Assembly (NCBI GenBank): GCA_027488935.1 | Contig: JAIYAP010000048.1 | Coordinates: 1-64,000 of the forward strand | Direction: 5' to 3' | Length of the DNA stretch: 64,000 nt | DNA from: Saprospiraceae bacterium | Lineage (GTDB): Bacteria; Bacteroidota; Bacteroidia; Chitinophagales; Saprospiraceae | Shown here: positions 1 through 9,036 of the stretch, in pieces | Layout of the letters: the number at the start of each line of letters is the position of its first letter | Position numbering within the stretch: position 1 is the first letter of the stretch | Made by a program: the position numbers and the translations under genes | Notes under the pieces: model-generated | What the model was told of the DNA's origin: nothing | The model's database searches: none | The model's input: the letters and a program-made list of their open reading frames with translations, nothing else

Positions 1-183
1 CAGAAAATGTATTTTACGACTTCATTTGTGATCGCTGACTAAACTCTTCCACTCTGTCTCTTTCGAGACCTTACCTTCTTTTTTCTTTCACTTCCAACCT
101 GTCAATGAACTCTTTATAAAGTAACTACCTTCGTAGTTTCTTATGGTATTCTTTGTTTTGTGTGCCCCTTTCGGAGCGGGCTG
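1..183 (-). other. probable rRNA operon leader, leaving the window on the left
   Basis: Read on the minus strand, this AT-rich segment has no ORF. It carries a GTTCATTGACAGGTTGGAAG stretch (about 91-110) resembling the conserved leader motif I associate with Bacteroidota 16S and 23S rRNA genes. It also has two small hairpins: GTCTC/GAGAC closed by a GAAA tetraloop (56-69) and AACTAC/GTAGTT (123-138). It lies just downstream of two strong tandem promoters. The 16S start is not in the window, so identity as an rRNA leader is inferred. Confidence 0.5.
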
Positions 184-216
184 CAAAGGTACGTAAGTTG
201 CAATTCAACCACCAAA
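184..216 (-). promoter_or_regulatory. Bacteroidota promoter, proximal of a tandem pair
   Basis: On the minus strand a -33 TTTG (213-216) is followed after 21 bp by a perfect -7 element TACCTTTG (184-191). It points left, out of the window. The GC-rich stretch just downstream is what rRNA promoters of this phylum often show. Confidence 0.6.
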
Positions 217-297
217 CTTTTGAGCCATTTTTTTTGAGAAAGTTTTTAATTTTTTTCTCGTTGGTTTTTTGTCGTTAGCCTTCCTTTGAAAGCGGCG

Positions 298-327
298 CAA
301 AGATACGGCGGGTTTCTAAACTTGCAA
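298..327 (-). promoter_or_regulatory. Bacteroidota promoter, distal of a tandem pair
   Basis: On the minus strand TTG (325-327) is followed after 19 bp by TATCTTTG (298-305), a perfect TAnnTTTG. Its arrangement and flanks resemble the proximal promoter about 110 bp further on. From here to the GH97 gene at 557 the DNA is AT-rich and I see no gene in it. Confidence 0.55.
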
Positions 328-556
328 GCCTTTTGACAAAAAATTTTAAATCTTTTTTCACTCTGACAGAATATATGCCATATATCAACCCTAGATATGC
401 CGAAAAGCCAAATTATGTATTGAGAATGCCTTGTTCTGTTTATTGCTAAATGGGGTAGTTATTCGGAATGAAAAATTTTAAATTTTAAGTGCTTAGAATG
501 TCGCTCTAGCCCTGCATAATTGATACTTTCGCTTCTTTGAACGAATCTATTTTGAT

Positions 557-2665
557 ATGAAAAAGCAACTGATTTTCCTTTTACTGCTATGGGTGCATGG
601 CTACGCCTTGGAGGCGCAAAAAACCATACGATCCGTTTCGTCTCCTTCCAAAAATGTCCAGGTTCGCATAGGTTTGAATAAGGAAGGTACACCTTATTAT
701 ATGGTGTCTTATTTTGGAACTAAGGCGATTGATTGGTCGAAGCTGGGTTTTAATACCAAAAGCCAAAATCTCCAATCTGGATTCAGTTTTACAAAATCCG
801 CTCAAAAGGGGCATGATGAAACCTGGAAGCCCGTTTGGGGTGAGGTTGATCGTATTCGCGACCATTACAACGAACTTATTTATGGCTTAAAGGATCGATC
901 TGGTCATTTAGTAAACATCCATTTTAAAGTGTATGATGATGGGGTGGGTTTCCGTTATGAGTTTCCGAAGTCGGAAGGATTGGATGAATTGGTGATAACC
1001 GATGAACTTACGGAATTTCAAATGGCAGGAGATCACATCGCCTGGTGGATTCCGGGTGATTATGATTCAAATGAGCATGTTTACTCTACCACCAAAATTA
1101 GCGCTATCGACGCAACTTGGTACAATAAGGAGTATGCCATCGCTACGCAGCATATTGTTGATCCCAAACTTGTGCAAACGCCCATCACCATGAAAATGGA
1201 CAATGGACATCATATAGTAATAGCAGAAGCCGGGTTGACTGATTTTGCTGCTTTGCATTTACGGATTGACAATACGCAACATAAGTTTTCTGCCAGTTTG
1301 ATCCCATCTGCTGATCCTGCGGTGAAAAGCATAAATCAATTGCCATTCAATACGCCATGGCGGGCAATTCTATTAAGCAAAGACGCTGCGGGTATCCTGG
1401 AATCCAAATTAATCCTCAATTTAAACGAACCATGCAAACTGGAAGGTGATTTAAGTTGGATCAAGCCTCAAAAATATGTTGGTGTTTGGTGGGAAATGCA
1501 TGTGGGGCTGGCGACCTGGGATTATGAAGCTACCCAGGATATGATGAGTGCTACCGGCCGTAAAGCAGCAAGTAAACACGGCGCCAATACCGAAAATGTA
1601 AAACGGTACATTGATTTTGCCGCTAAATATGGTTTTGATGGCGTTTTAGTAGAAGGCTGGAATGTTGGCTGGAAAGATTGGTTTGGCAAATGGAAGGATG
1701 AGGTATTTGATTTTGCAAAACCGTACCCGGATTATGATATTGATGTGTTGACTAAATATGCAAAAGAAAAGGGTGTTCGGATTATTGCGCACCACGAAAC
1801 TTCTGCCGCGGTTCCAAGTTACGAACGTCAAATGCAAACGGCTTACGACTATATGCGCCAATATAATATGAACGCAGTGAAAACGGGCTATGTTGGCAAG
1901 ATCATACCCAAAGGTGAGTGGCATGATGGTCAATGGATGGTAAAGCATTATGTACGTGTTGCAGCGGCTACTGGCAAAAACAAAATAATGCTTGATGCGC
2001 ATGAACCTGTTCGGCCGAGTGGTTTACATCGAACTTATCCCAATTGGATGGCTTGTGAGGCAGCGCGTGGGCAAGAATTTAATGCATGGAGTACCGGAAA
2101 CCCACCCGAGCATGAGTGTATTTTGCCTTTTACCCGAATATTGGGTGGACCGATGGATTACACCCCAGGAATTTTTGAAACACGTATGAATACCTACGAT
2201 CCGGCAAAAAAAGAAGTTGTTCATACAACGGTTGCCAAACAATTGGCATTGTATGTTACCTTGTACAGTCCGTTGCAAATGGCCGCTGATCTGCCTGAAA
2301 ATTATGAAAAACGGCTGGATGTTTTTCAATTTATTCGTGATGTGCCTGTTGATTGGGACCAAACAAAAATTTTAAATGCAGCAGTAGGGGATTATATGAC
2401 GGTTGCGCGTCGTCAGAAGGGTACCCATAACTGGTTTTTGGGGAGTATTACGGATGAACAGGCGCGGAATTTTAGTATTCGGTTGGATTTCTTGAAGGCT
2501 GGTAAAAACTATGAGGCAATCATCTATGAGGATGGGAAAGATGCACACTGGGAAAGCAATCCCTATCCAGTAAATATCCGGAAAGTGAAGGTGAAGAAGG
2601 GGGATGTTTTAAAATTACAGTTGGCTGCAGGGGGCGGAAGTGCCATTTCGATGAAAATGCTTTAA
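557..2665 (+). CDS. GH97 family inverting alpha-glucosidase, SusB-like
   Basis: This 702-residue exported glycoside hydrolase (signal peptide about 1-20) should cleave alpha-glucosides or malto-oligosaccharides in the periplasm. It has the GH97 order: N-terminal beta-sandwich, TIM barrel (about 300-580) and C-terminal beta domain. HHETSA (E414), AHEPVRP (E483) and RGQEF (E507) are spaced exactly like SusB E439, E508 and E532, the base and acid residues of the inverting branch as I recall them; E501 fits a calcium ligand. Retention of HHE rather than a nucleophilic Asp argues against the retaining alpha-galactosidase branch. No SusC/SusD genes are adjacent, so it is not part of a visible polysaccharide locus. 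A strong terminator follows. Confidence 0.92.
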   Translation: MKKQLIFLLLLWVHGYALEAQKTIRSVSSPSKNVQVRIGLNKEGTPYYMVSYFGTKAIDWSKLGFNTKSQNLQSGFSFTKSAQKGHDETWKPVWGEVDRIRDHYNELIYGLKDRSGHLVNIHFKVYDDGVGFRYEFPKSEGLDELVITDELTEFQMAGDHIAWWIPGDYDSNEHVYSTTKISAIDATWYNKEYAIATQHIVDPKLVQTPITMKMDNGHHIVIAEAGLTDFAALHLRIDNTQHKFSASLIPSADPAVKSINQLPFNTPWRAILLSKDAAGILESKLILNLNEPCKLEGDLSWIKPQKYVGVWWEMHVGLATWDYEATQDMMSATGRKAASKHGANTENVKRYIDFAAKYGFDGVLVEGWNVGWKDWFGKWKDEVFDFAKPYPDYDIDVLTKYAKEKGVRIIAHHETSAAVPSYERQMQTAYDYMRQYNMNAVKTGYVGKIIPKGEWHDGQWMVKHYVRVAAATGKNKIMLDAHEPVRPSGLHRTYPNWMACEAARGQEFNAWSTGNPPEHECILPFTRILGGPMDYTPGIFETRMNTYDPAKKEVVHTTVAKQLALYVTLYSPLQMAADLPENYEKRLDVFQFIRDVPVDWDQTKILNAAVGDYMTVARRQKGTHNWFLGSITDEQARNFSIRLDFLKAGKNYEAIIYEDGKDAHWESNPYPVNIRKVKVKKGDVLKLQLAAGGGSAISMKML

Positions 2666-2684
2666 ATTTTGATAAAAACAGAAC

Positions 2685-2724
2685 GGGCCGGATGTTGTAG
2701 CAACCACATCCGGCCCTTATTTTT
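2685..2724 (+). terminator. intrinsic terminator of the GH97 gene
   Basis: An 11-bp perfect stem (2685-2695 pairs with 2706-2716) is followed by TTATTTTT. It ends only 5 bp before the pth start codon, so pth must be transcribed from within or across it. Confidence 0.8.
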
Positions 2725-2729
2725 GCCGA

Positions 2730-3290
2730 ATGAAATATTTGATTACAGGTTTGGGCAATATTGGCGCTGAGTATGATCATACCCGGCATAATGTAGGTTT
2801 TGATGTCGTGGATGCCTTGTGTAAGGAATTGGAGGGCACATGGAAAACGGTTTCACATGGTGAAATGGCAGAAGTAAAGTTTAAAGGCCGTATTTTATTG
2901 TTATTAAAGCCCAATACTTATATGAATCTGAGCGGGAAGGCGATTCGTTATTGGCTTCAAAAGGAGAAGGTAGATGTAGCGCAAAGTCTGGTCATCCTAG
3001 ACGATTTGAATTTAGATTTCGGAAAATTGCGTTTACGCGCCAAGGGGTCGGATGGAGGGCATAATGGTTTGAAGAGTATTCAGGCGTTATTGACCACCGA
3101 TGTGTACCCACGATTGCGGGTAGGTATTGGTAGCACCTTTTCAAAGGGAAAGCAAGTTGATTTTGTTTTAGGTAAATGGAGTATAGATGAGGGCGCTGAG
3201 TTGCCGCATATTCTCGAAAAATGTTGCGAAACCATTAAGGCATTTGTGACGATAGGGTTGGAGCGCGCTATGAATGTTGCGGCTAAGTAG
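2730..3290 (+). CDS. pth: peptidyl-tRNA hydrolase
   Basis: Cytosolic esterase that releases tRNA from peptidyl-tRNA dropped by ribosomes. At 186 residues it has normal bacterial Pth length. The family's active-site residues are visible: N10 in GLGN, H20 in TRHNVGF, the NTYMNLSG segment, the Asp of ILDD (about 91) and the Asn of GGHNG (about 112). The start is fixed by the conserved N-terminus. It follows the GH97 terminator by only 5 bp and converges with the glycosyltransferase gene. It looks like an ordinary single-copy housekeeping gene. Confidence 0.96.
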   Translation: MKYLITGLGNIGAEYDHTRHNVGFDVVDALCKELEGTWKTVSHGEMAEVKFKGRILLLLKPNTYMNLSGKAIRYWLQKEKVDVAQSLVILDDLNLDFGKLRLRAKGSDGGHNGLKSIQALLTTDVYPRLRVGIGSTFSKGKQVDFVLGKWSIDEGAELPHILEKCCETIKAFVTIGLERAMNVAAK

Positions 3291-3318
3291 TCTAATTTTA
3301 TGATTGAATGTTATTTTG

Positions 3319-4413
3319 CTAGAGCCAGGCATCCAGGATTGTGTGGTCATAAGTAGTAGGGTAATGATCATCCGCAAACCCAGTTGTTTTATCTAATTGT
3401 TTAATTGCCGACTCCAAATCAAGATTTTCTTGGTTTTGTACAAGAAAAACGCCGTTTTCGGCAAGTTGCGTGGCGAGGTACTCCTGTTCTGTTTGTCCGG
3501 GCGTCGGGATGAGGAGTGCTTTTTTTCTTAGGACAACTAGGTCCATGATACTTGAATATCCAGAGCGACAGACAATCCATTTACTGGCCAGCAGTACCTT
3601 ATTTAGTTCTTTGGAGGTCAGGTAGGATACCATTTCAACATGGTCAGCAGCGTAGAAGTGTTCTTTGGAATGTGTTTTTCCTCGAATGACAATTGTTTTT
3701 AGGGGTAATGCGATTACTTGTTCGATTAAACGATGTTCGAGGAGGGTGCGTTGTGGTTCTGGGCCTGATAGTACGATTGCAATGTCGTATTCAATTTCCT
3801 GATGAAAATACTGCATGCGCGAGAGCATACCCAAGTATTGTATGGAAGGGTGCGGCGGTATTCCGTGTGCGAGTGCTCCGGACAAACCGGGTGGTTTTTT
3901 CAGATCGGGCACCCAGATGGTTTCAAATTTTCGGAGTGCCTGGCCTAGTACCAGATTTGCCATCCATTGAAGGAATTTATTGGGAACGCGCAAGTGTAAT
4001 TGGTGGGTGAGCAGCACATTCCGTGTAACCTTGGTAAAGCAGCCGTATCGATTATCGGAAATGATGCCGGTAATTTTTAGTTTTTGAACAAGTCTTTGTG
4101 TTTCCCAGTGTTCAGCGCGAATTGCAAAAAGGATACGTGGCAGTTTTTTGCCGATATTGATGACCATATTTCCGGTTCCATATCGGATGCGGTAAGAGGG
4201 GAGGGTAAAAGCGGGTAAATGGGGGAATTCGGCCTTCAATAATTCGAGTGCGGCACCATCGGATGCTAAAAAAACTTGTGCCCCCATTTTTTCGAGGTCA
4301 TTAATTATTGGGATACAACGTGTTACATGTCCTAATCCCCAATTAAGTGGAGCGACCAATATTCTAGGTTGCGCCGGTGGATCGGTTGAAGTATCCGGTA
4401 TTTCGACACGCAT
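3319..4413 (-). CDS. GT-B fold glycosyltransferase, MurG-like
   Basis: A 364-residue cytosolic protein of the glycosyltransferase family 28/MurG-like type found widely in Bacteroidota. The N-terminal half begins with a Rossmann strand and NWGLGHVTRC, where the GxGH turn is the sugar-acceptor loop of this fold. The C-terminal donor half has CRSGYSSIMDL and PTPGQTEQEYLA, matching the nucleotide-sugar binding motifs of the family. No membrane segment is evident. Substrate cannot be told from sequence; MurG itself is unlikely because no mur or fts genes are nearby. It is convergent with pth and divergent from the small lipoprotein gene. Confidence 0.8.
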   Translation of the reverse strand: MRVEIPDTSTDPPAQPRILVAPLNWGLGHVTRCIPIINDLEKMGAQVFLASDGAALELLKAEFPHLPAFTLPSYRIRYGTGNMVINIGKKLPRILFAIRAEHWETQRLVQKLKITGIISDNRYGCFTKVTRNVLLTHQLHLRVPNKFLQWMANLVLGQALRKFETIWVPDLKKPPGLSGALAHGIPPHPSIQYLGMLSRMQYFHQEIEYDIAIVLSGPEPQRTLLEHRLIEQVIALPLKTIVIRGKTHSKEHFYAADHVEMVSYLTSKELNKVLLASKWIVCRSGYSSIMDLVVLRKKALLIPTPGQTEQEYLATQLAENGVFLVQNQENLDLESAIKQLDKTTGFADDHYPTTYDHTILDAWL

Positions 4414-4486
4414 TTGTTAAATTTTATGTTATTTGGTACTTTTAAGGTATATTCGCGTTTGTAAAATTATAAAATATTTTCAAGCC

Positions 4487-4597
4487 ATGAAAAAAATTAA
4501 CTGGATTCGCGTTGTTTTCTTTTTGATGATGGTTGGTATGGTCGTATTGGAAGGTTGCAGCCTTTTCAAGCCAAAATGTGATTGTCCACATTTTTAG
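4487..4597 (+). CDS. 36-residue lipoprotein with a CDCPxF tail
   Basis: ATG to TAG encodes 36 residues: MKKINW, a hydrophobic stretch, a lipobox ending LEGC (Cys 24), then SLFKPKCDCPHF. After lipidation the mature peptide would be only 13 residues with two further cysteines in CDC. The pattern of signal sequence, lipobox and short CDCP tail recalls small lipoproteins I believe recur in Bacteroidota, but I know no function. It is divergent from the glycosyltransferase and convergent with the next barrel gene. It falls below usual ORF length cut-offs. Confidence 0.65.
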   Translation: MKKINWIRVVFFLMMVGMVVLEGCSLFKPKCDCPHF

Positions 4598-4703
4598 TCC
4601 ATACACATCTTGATATTAGGAAGGTGCTTTTGGTGCAGAGGCCAAGGGCTTTCTTCCTATCTATTCCATTAAATGGTTTAGTTTTTAGTTGGCTTGTAAA
4701 GCC

Positions 4704-5471
4704 TTATTTCTTCTTCTTTTTAGCAACATTAGGTTTATTACTGTTTAAAAAGCATCCCATTGCGACCCGGAATATGACTCGATTAATGCTCAGGTTTTGT
4801 ACAGGTCTGTGAAAATAGTTAATCGCAAAGTCTAGAAAGATATTTTTACCCATCGTTCCAATAAGGAACCCTATTTCTGGTTGAAAGGAGGGGTTGTTTG
4901 ATTCAAGCAGCCTAGCGTCACTGGAATATTTGTATTGTAACGATACGTCGGCTTTGTAAAAGTTGAGGTAATTAAAACGGAGTGCCGTACCGATGTAAAA
5001 GTTTGTATTCGTGTAAGTGAAAGATCCTTGTAAAAACAAGCGGTTAAATTTGGTATCATAATCCAGTCGATCAATTTGTTGGCAAGCAATTCTACCCAAT
5101 CCTCCGCCAATCAACGCGCTCATTTGTAGTTTTTCGGTATTTTCATAGGCGCCTAATCCGACTTCCAGTTGTCTGTTATACTTGAATCGGTAACTTTCAT
5201 TGCCTGTGTTTTTGGAGGCACCCCAGAAGTTACCGGTTACGATTAGTTTTTTCCAAGGATTATATGCCGTTTGGATCGAAAATCCATTTACTCTTTCCGT
5301 AAAAATGTAACCTGCAGAGATAGTTCCTTTGATATTTTCCTGAATAAGGGGGAAGTGAATACCATTAGAACAATAATTTGTTTGAGCGTGTGCGGCCTGT
5401 GTATTACAGAATAGTACAAAGGCAAGACAAAAGATTAGGAGAGAATGATTGCGAGGGTTCATGTGCGCCAT
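4704..5471 (-). CDS. predicted outer-membrane beta-barrel protein
   Basis: A 255-residue exported protein with a signal peptide (cleavage after HAQ, about residue 30) followed by alternating amphipathic strands typical of an 8- to 12-stranded barrel. The end is a lysine run (KKKKK). No catalytic motif is seen and I do not recognise a specific family. Two in-frame ATGs (5471 and 5462) could start it; the second gives a more compact signal peptide. It stands alone, facing the small lipoprotein gene. Confidence 0.6.
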   Translation of the reverse strand: MAHMNPRNHSLLIFCLAFVLFCNTQAAHAQTNYCSNGIHFPLIQENIKGTISAGYIFTERVNGFSIQTAYNPWKKLIVTGNFWGASKNTGNESYRFKYNRQLEVGLGAYENTEKLQMSALIGGGLGRIACQQIDRLDYDTKFNRLFLQGSFTYTNTNFYIGTALRFNYLNFYKADVSLQYKYSSDARLLESNNPSFQPEIGFLIGTMGKNIFLDFAINYFHRPVQNLSINRVIFRVAMGCFLNSNKPNVAKKKKK

Positions 5472-5560
5472 TGTTAAGTGGTGTTTTGTTGGTGATAAAA
5501 GTACAAAGTGATTGTTATTACTTTCTGTTTTTATGGATATTTATCTAAAATTTTAAAACA

Positions 5561-5598
5561 AAACGCCCGAACGGCTGAGGCACAGCATTCGGGCGTTT
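5561..5598 (-). terminator. intrinsic terminator of the peroxidase gene
   Basis: The perfect 11-bp inverted repeat AAACGCCCGAA/TTCGGGCGTTT (5561-5571 with 5588-5598) is followed on the minus strand by a T-rich tract. It lies 34 bp after the cytochrome c peroxidase stop. Confidence 0.8.
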
Positions 5599-5631
5599 CC
5601 ATACTTTAGGCATGAAATGCTTATGTACGTA

Positions 5632-6810
5632 TTATTGTTTAAACGGATTGGAGAAGCGTGTATCTGTACTTGCCTGATAATCGGTTAGGGTATTTAAAAA
5701 TGCGATCAGTTGCGCTTTTTGATCAATATTCAAAAAATTCTTTTTTGGCGTGCCATTGCTCGCTTTCAAAGCGGAATGTAGATTGGCATGTGGTTGTATG
5801 CCCGAGTTGTAGTGCTCGATTACGTCTTCCAATGTTTTCAAACTTCCATCATGCATATATGGCGCAGACACGGCGATATTGCGGAGCGTTGGGATTTTGA
5901 ACGTTCCTTTTTGGCTTGCAATATTTGATCTGCCACCTACACCTTGATCGGTATAAACCTGATATAAGCCGTTATTTGCAAAAGTAAGTGGTGGACGGCC
6001 CATGTTATGGCTATGGCAGGTAGCGCAGTGTTGCATAAACAAGGCTTTTCCAGCGTTTTCGGTTGCAGTAAAGCCACTGAAATTGTTCGCGTATTGTGTG
6101 GCATTGTATAGACCCGCTTTTGACGCTTCCACATCAAATTTGCTGCTGTAGGAACCCATTGCATTCACAAAATTGGCAATACTTTCGAGCACGCGATCAG
6201 AAGTTATCGCATTATCACCATATGCTTTTTCAAACAAAGGTTGGTAGTAATCCTGGTTGCGCACGGCATCGGTTACTTCGCTCATATGCAGGTCCATCTC
6301 GATTGGATTGGTCAAAGAACCCATGCTTTGTTCTTTTGCGGTGGCAGCGCGATTGTCCCAAAAGAAAGGGATCGCACTTGCGCCATTGATATCGGTACCG
6401 TAGTAAGCAGCAAAACTGGCAACCGAGTACAATGCGATCGAGTTACGTTCGCCTACCTGGTTATTGACACCGAGGCTGAACTGGCGGTCGTCGCCAAATC
6501 CCAGATTTTGTTTGTGGCAAGAACCACAAGCGATCGTTCCGTCTTTAGAAAGTTTTTTGTCGTAAAATAACACACGACCTAGAATTGCCTTGTCACGTTC
6601 TACCTGGCTTGGTGCGAGGCCAGCATTACGTAAGTGTGTTGGTAATTCGATGGTGTAATCGTCTGGTATTTCTGGAAGATTCAGTGTTTTGGCAAGTACC
6701 GCTGTTTGTTCTGGAGAGTAATAAAAGAAGTTAAAGTCCGGTTTGGAGTTACAGGCGGTGATAAGTACCAATACAAAAAACAGGGCGTAGGGTGAAAACG
6801 TTTTTTTCAT
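5632..6810 (-). CDS. di-haem cytochrome c peroxidase (CcpA/MauG family)
   Basis: A 392-residue periplasmic lipoprotein (lipobox LITAC, Cys 20) with two covalent haem motifs, CGSCH (95-99) and CATCH (262-266). The PYMHDGS segment (318-323) is typical of the domain holding the second haem. Members reduce hydrogen peroxide with electrons from small cytochromes, or carry out MauG-like oxidations. The high-potential haem domain is C-terminal in sequence here, as usual. It is monocistronic, with its own terminator. A role in peroxide defence is likely; the substrate is not proven by sequence. Confidence 0.9.
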   Translation of the reverse strand: MKKTFSPYALFFVLVLITACNSKPDFNFFYYSPEQTAVLAKTLNLPEIPDDYTIELPTHLRNAGLAPSQVERDKAILGRVLFYDKKLSKDGTIACGSCHKQNLGFGDDRQFSLGVNNQVGERNSIALYSVASFAAYYGTDINGASAIPFFWDNRAATAKEQSMGSLTNPIEMDLHMSEVTDAVRNQDYYQPLFEKAYGDNAITSDRVLESIANFVNAMGSYSSKFDVEASKAGLYNATQYANNFSGFTATENAGKALFMQHCATCHSHNMGRPPLTFANNGLYQVYTDQGVGGRSNIASQKGTFKIPTLRNIAVSAPYMHDGSLKTLEDVIEHYNSGIQPHANLHSALKASNGTPKKNFLNIDQKAQLIAFLNTLTDYQASTDTRFSNPFKQ

Positions 6811-6981
6811 GGATATTTCTTTGAAGTTGTTGATGAATGGATGTTTTAGAATTTAGGTATAAATGTACCAACTTTTTTTGTGTCAGAAAAGTGTAAGATT
6901 CCGATTTTCCAGGAATTAACAAAATTATAACGGAGCAACAAAATCAAACGTTGGGTGTTCCGGTCTTTTTTTTTTAAAAAA

Positions 6982-9024
6982 TTATTCCAATACGGTGAAT
7001 GTTGTACGTCGGTTGGTTTGGTGTTCGGATTCGGTACAACGTGCGCAAGCGCAATTTGCGGCGGGTTGTGCTTCGCCGAAGCCGCGCGCTGTTAGTCGAT
7101 CTTCGTTGATGCCTTTGGAGATCAGGTATTCTACGGCACTTTGCGCGCGTCGTTGTGAAAGTTCCTGGTTATAACCATCATTTCCCCTGCAATCGGTATG
7201 ACTCCCTAATTGGATTCGGATACCTGGGTTTTGAAGCAAGACATCGGCCAATTTATTCAATGTAGGTTCGGCATCGGGGCGGATATCCCATTTATCGTAA
7301 TCGTAATAGATGTTTTCGAGTATAATTTCTGTATTTTTAAATATTTTATCTAAAACAATTTCTAATTCAAAGGTTTGAATCGGGTTAGCGGGGTCTTTTG
7401 CGATGCCTTTTGTAGAGAATTTAGCACTATTTACGAGGTAGTTTGGCAGGTTCGCAGAGAATGCATAATCTGTTTGTTCGGCCAGTTCAATTTGCACGGG
7501 GCCTTCTTCGGGGGTAGTAAAAGTTTGTTTTTTATTGGCGGCCATCATTACCAACTTCGCATTTTTTAAAGGCTTTCGGCCTAATATTTTGGTATTGGGG
7601 TTGTTGGGGTCGGTAAATATTTTTTCCAGAACATATACATCCAGCAGGATTTTATGCACAGTTGGACCGGTTTTCAGGGTATCAATTATTTTGGGTGGCT
7701 TTGGTGGTGGGATTTTTTGTTGAAATCGGTAAATATCGTCGGCTCCTTTTCCGCCTGGACGGTTGGAGGTAAAAAAACCTTCTTGGACTAAATCGCCAAT
7801 TTTATACGACTTTTTTGGGTCTTTTTGTATCGTAACAAACCCAAAATCATCGGCCCCACTGTTAATTGGTGCTTTCAGATTGTGGGGTGGCGCCCAAGCA
7901 TTACGATCCACCTTAAAGGTTTTGAAAATATCGAGGCCACCCATGCCTTGTAACCCATCGGAAGCAAAGTAGAGGGTATCTTGTTCAATGGAAGGGAAAA
8001 CCTCATTTTCAGGGGTGTTTATATTGCGGCTGAGCAGTCGAGGTTCGTCCCAGCCCGTTTCTGATTTTGGATTTCGGCTGATCGTATAGAGGTCGTAAGC
8101 GCCCCAGCCTTCCGGGTCATTGCAGGAGAAGTAGAGCGTATTTCCATCGGTTGATAAGGCTGGATGGAGGTAATTGATTTTTTCTTTTTGATAGGGTAGT
8201 GGAACTGGTGGTGTCCATCCTCCATCAGGATTTTTTTCAGCAGTAAAAATTTTACAAAAAGCATCATCGCCTTTGTATGCTTCGAGTGCACGAACAAAGA
8301 AAATTTGTGTACCGGATCGGTTGAAACAGGCTACCCCTTCATTTCTTGTTGTATTTAACTGTGTATCAAAAAATTGTGGACTTGCCTCGTCTTGTCCGAC
8401 GATCAGCAAGTCCATAAATTTATTACCGGTCCAGGCGTAATTCTTATCCTCTTTGCCGATTGCGCGGTCACTGGTAAAAACAATGCGTCCGTCGGCGTAC
8501 AATACTGGTGCAAAATCATTTTGTCCGCTGTTAAAAGGAGCCGATTCTATGGTCCAACCGCTTTCTGGGGCTTGTTTTAGCCAATCTTCTGCTATGGTAC
8601 ATGCGGTGATTTCCTTTCGGAATTCGTAGGGGCTACCGATTTCAATGCCCAGGTTTTTGAACGCTTCTTTTGCGGCGGCGTATTGTTCCAGTTTTTTTAG
8701 TGTCCGTGCCCAGGCTTTTAGGGCGTCTGGGCCATAGTTGTTATCGTATGCCAGTTTGAAATAAGACAATGCCTTGTCATCCAATCCTTTCGCGCGGTAG
8801 GATGCCCCCAATAAATAGGCCAGGGTACCCTTTTCCGTTCGGGTAGTTGCGCGGTTCAGTTCGCTTTGCAACAATGGAATTGCGTCACTGTAGCGTTTGC
8901 GTTCGTATGCTGTTCGGCCATCTTTAATTTTGATGGTATAGGAGCATGCTATTTGCGTTGCGAGCCAGCCAAAAGTGAGTAGCAGCAGCAATGTAGATTG
9001 GAGGGGCAAAGTTTCTGTTTTCAT
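6982..9024 (-). CDS. PorE-like OmpA-family lipoprotein (TPR, beta-propeller, CRD, OmpA)
   Basis: A 680-residue lipoprotein (lipobox TQIAC, Cys 27) with TPR-like helices (about 35-135), a WD40/PD40-type propeller with repeats such as IVFTSDR, LYFSCND and LYFASDG (about 150-440), a carboxypeptidase-regulatory-like domain (about 455-560) and an OmpA peptidoglycan-binding domain (564-680, with YYDYDK, HTDCRG and RRA). This order matches PorE, the T9SS component proposed to anchor the secretion machine to peptidoglycan. Several paralogues exist per genome in this phylum, so the exact role is unsure. It is 12 bp downstream of a T9SS cargo gene and probably co-transcribed. Confidence 0.8.
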   Translation of the reverse strand: MKTETLPLQSTLLLLLTFGWLATQIACSYTIKIKDGRTAYERKRYSDAIPLLQSELNRATTRTEKGTLAYLLGASYRAKGLDDKALSYFKLAYDNNYGPDALKAWARTLKKLEQYAAAKEAFKNLGIEIGSPYEFRKEITACTIAEDWLKQAPESGWTIESAPFNSGQNDFAPVLYADGRIVFTSDRAIGKEDKNYAWTGNKFMDLLIVGQDEASPQFFDTQLNTTRNEGVACFNRSGTQIFFVRALEAYKGDDAFCKIFTAEKNPDGGWTPPVPLPYQKEKINYLHPALSTDGNTLYFSCNDPEGWGAYDLYTISRNPKSETGWDEPRLLSRNINTPENEVFPSIEQDTLYFASDGLQGMGGLDIFKTFKVDRNAWAPPHNLKAPINSGADDFGFVTIQKDPKKSYKIGDLVQEGFFTSNRPGGKGADDIYRFQQKIPPPKPPKIIDTLKTGPTVHKILLDVYVLEKIFTDPNNPNTKILGRKPLKNAKLVMMAANKKQTFTTPEEGPVQIELAEQTDYAFSANLPNYLVNSAKFSTKGIAKDPANPIQTFELEIVLDKIFKNTEIILENIYYDYDKWDIRPDAEPTLNKLADVLLQNPGIRIQLGSHTDCRGNDGYNQELSQRRAQSAVEYLISKGINEDRLTARGFGEAQPAANCACARCTESEHQTNRRTTFTVLE

Positions 9025-9036
9025 AGCAGCATAAAA

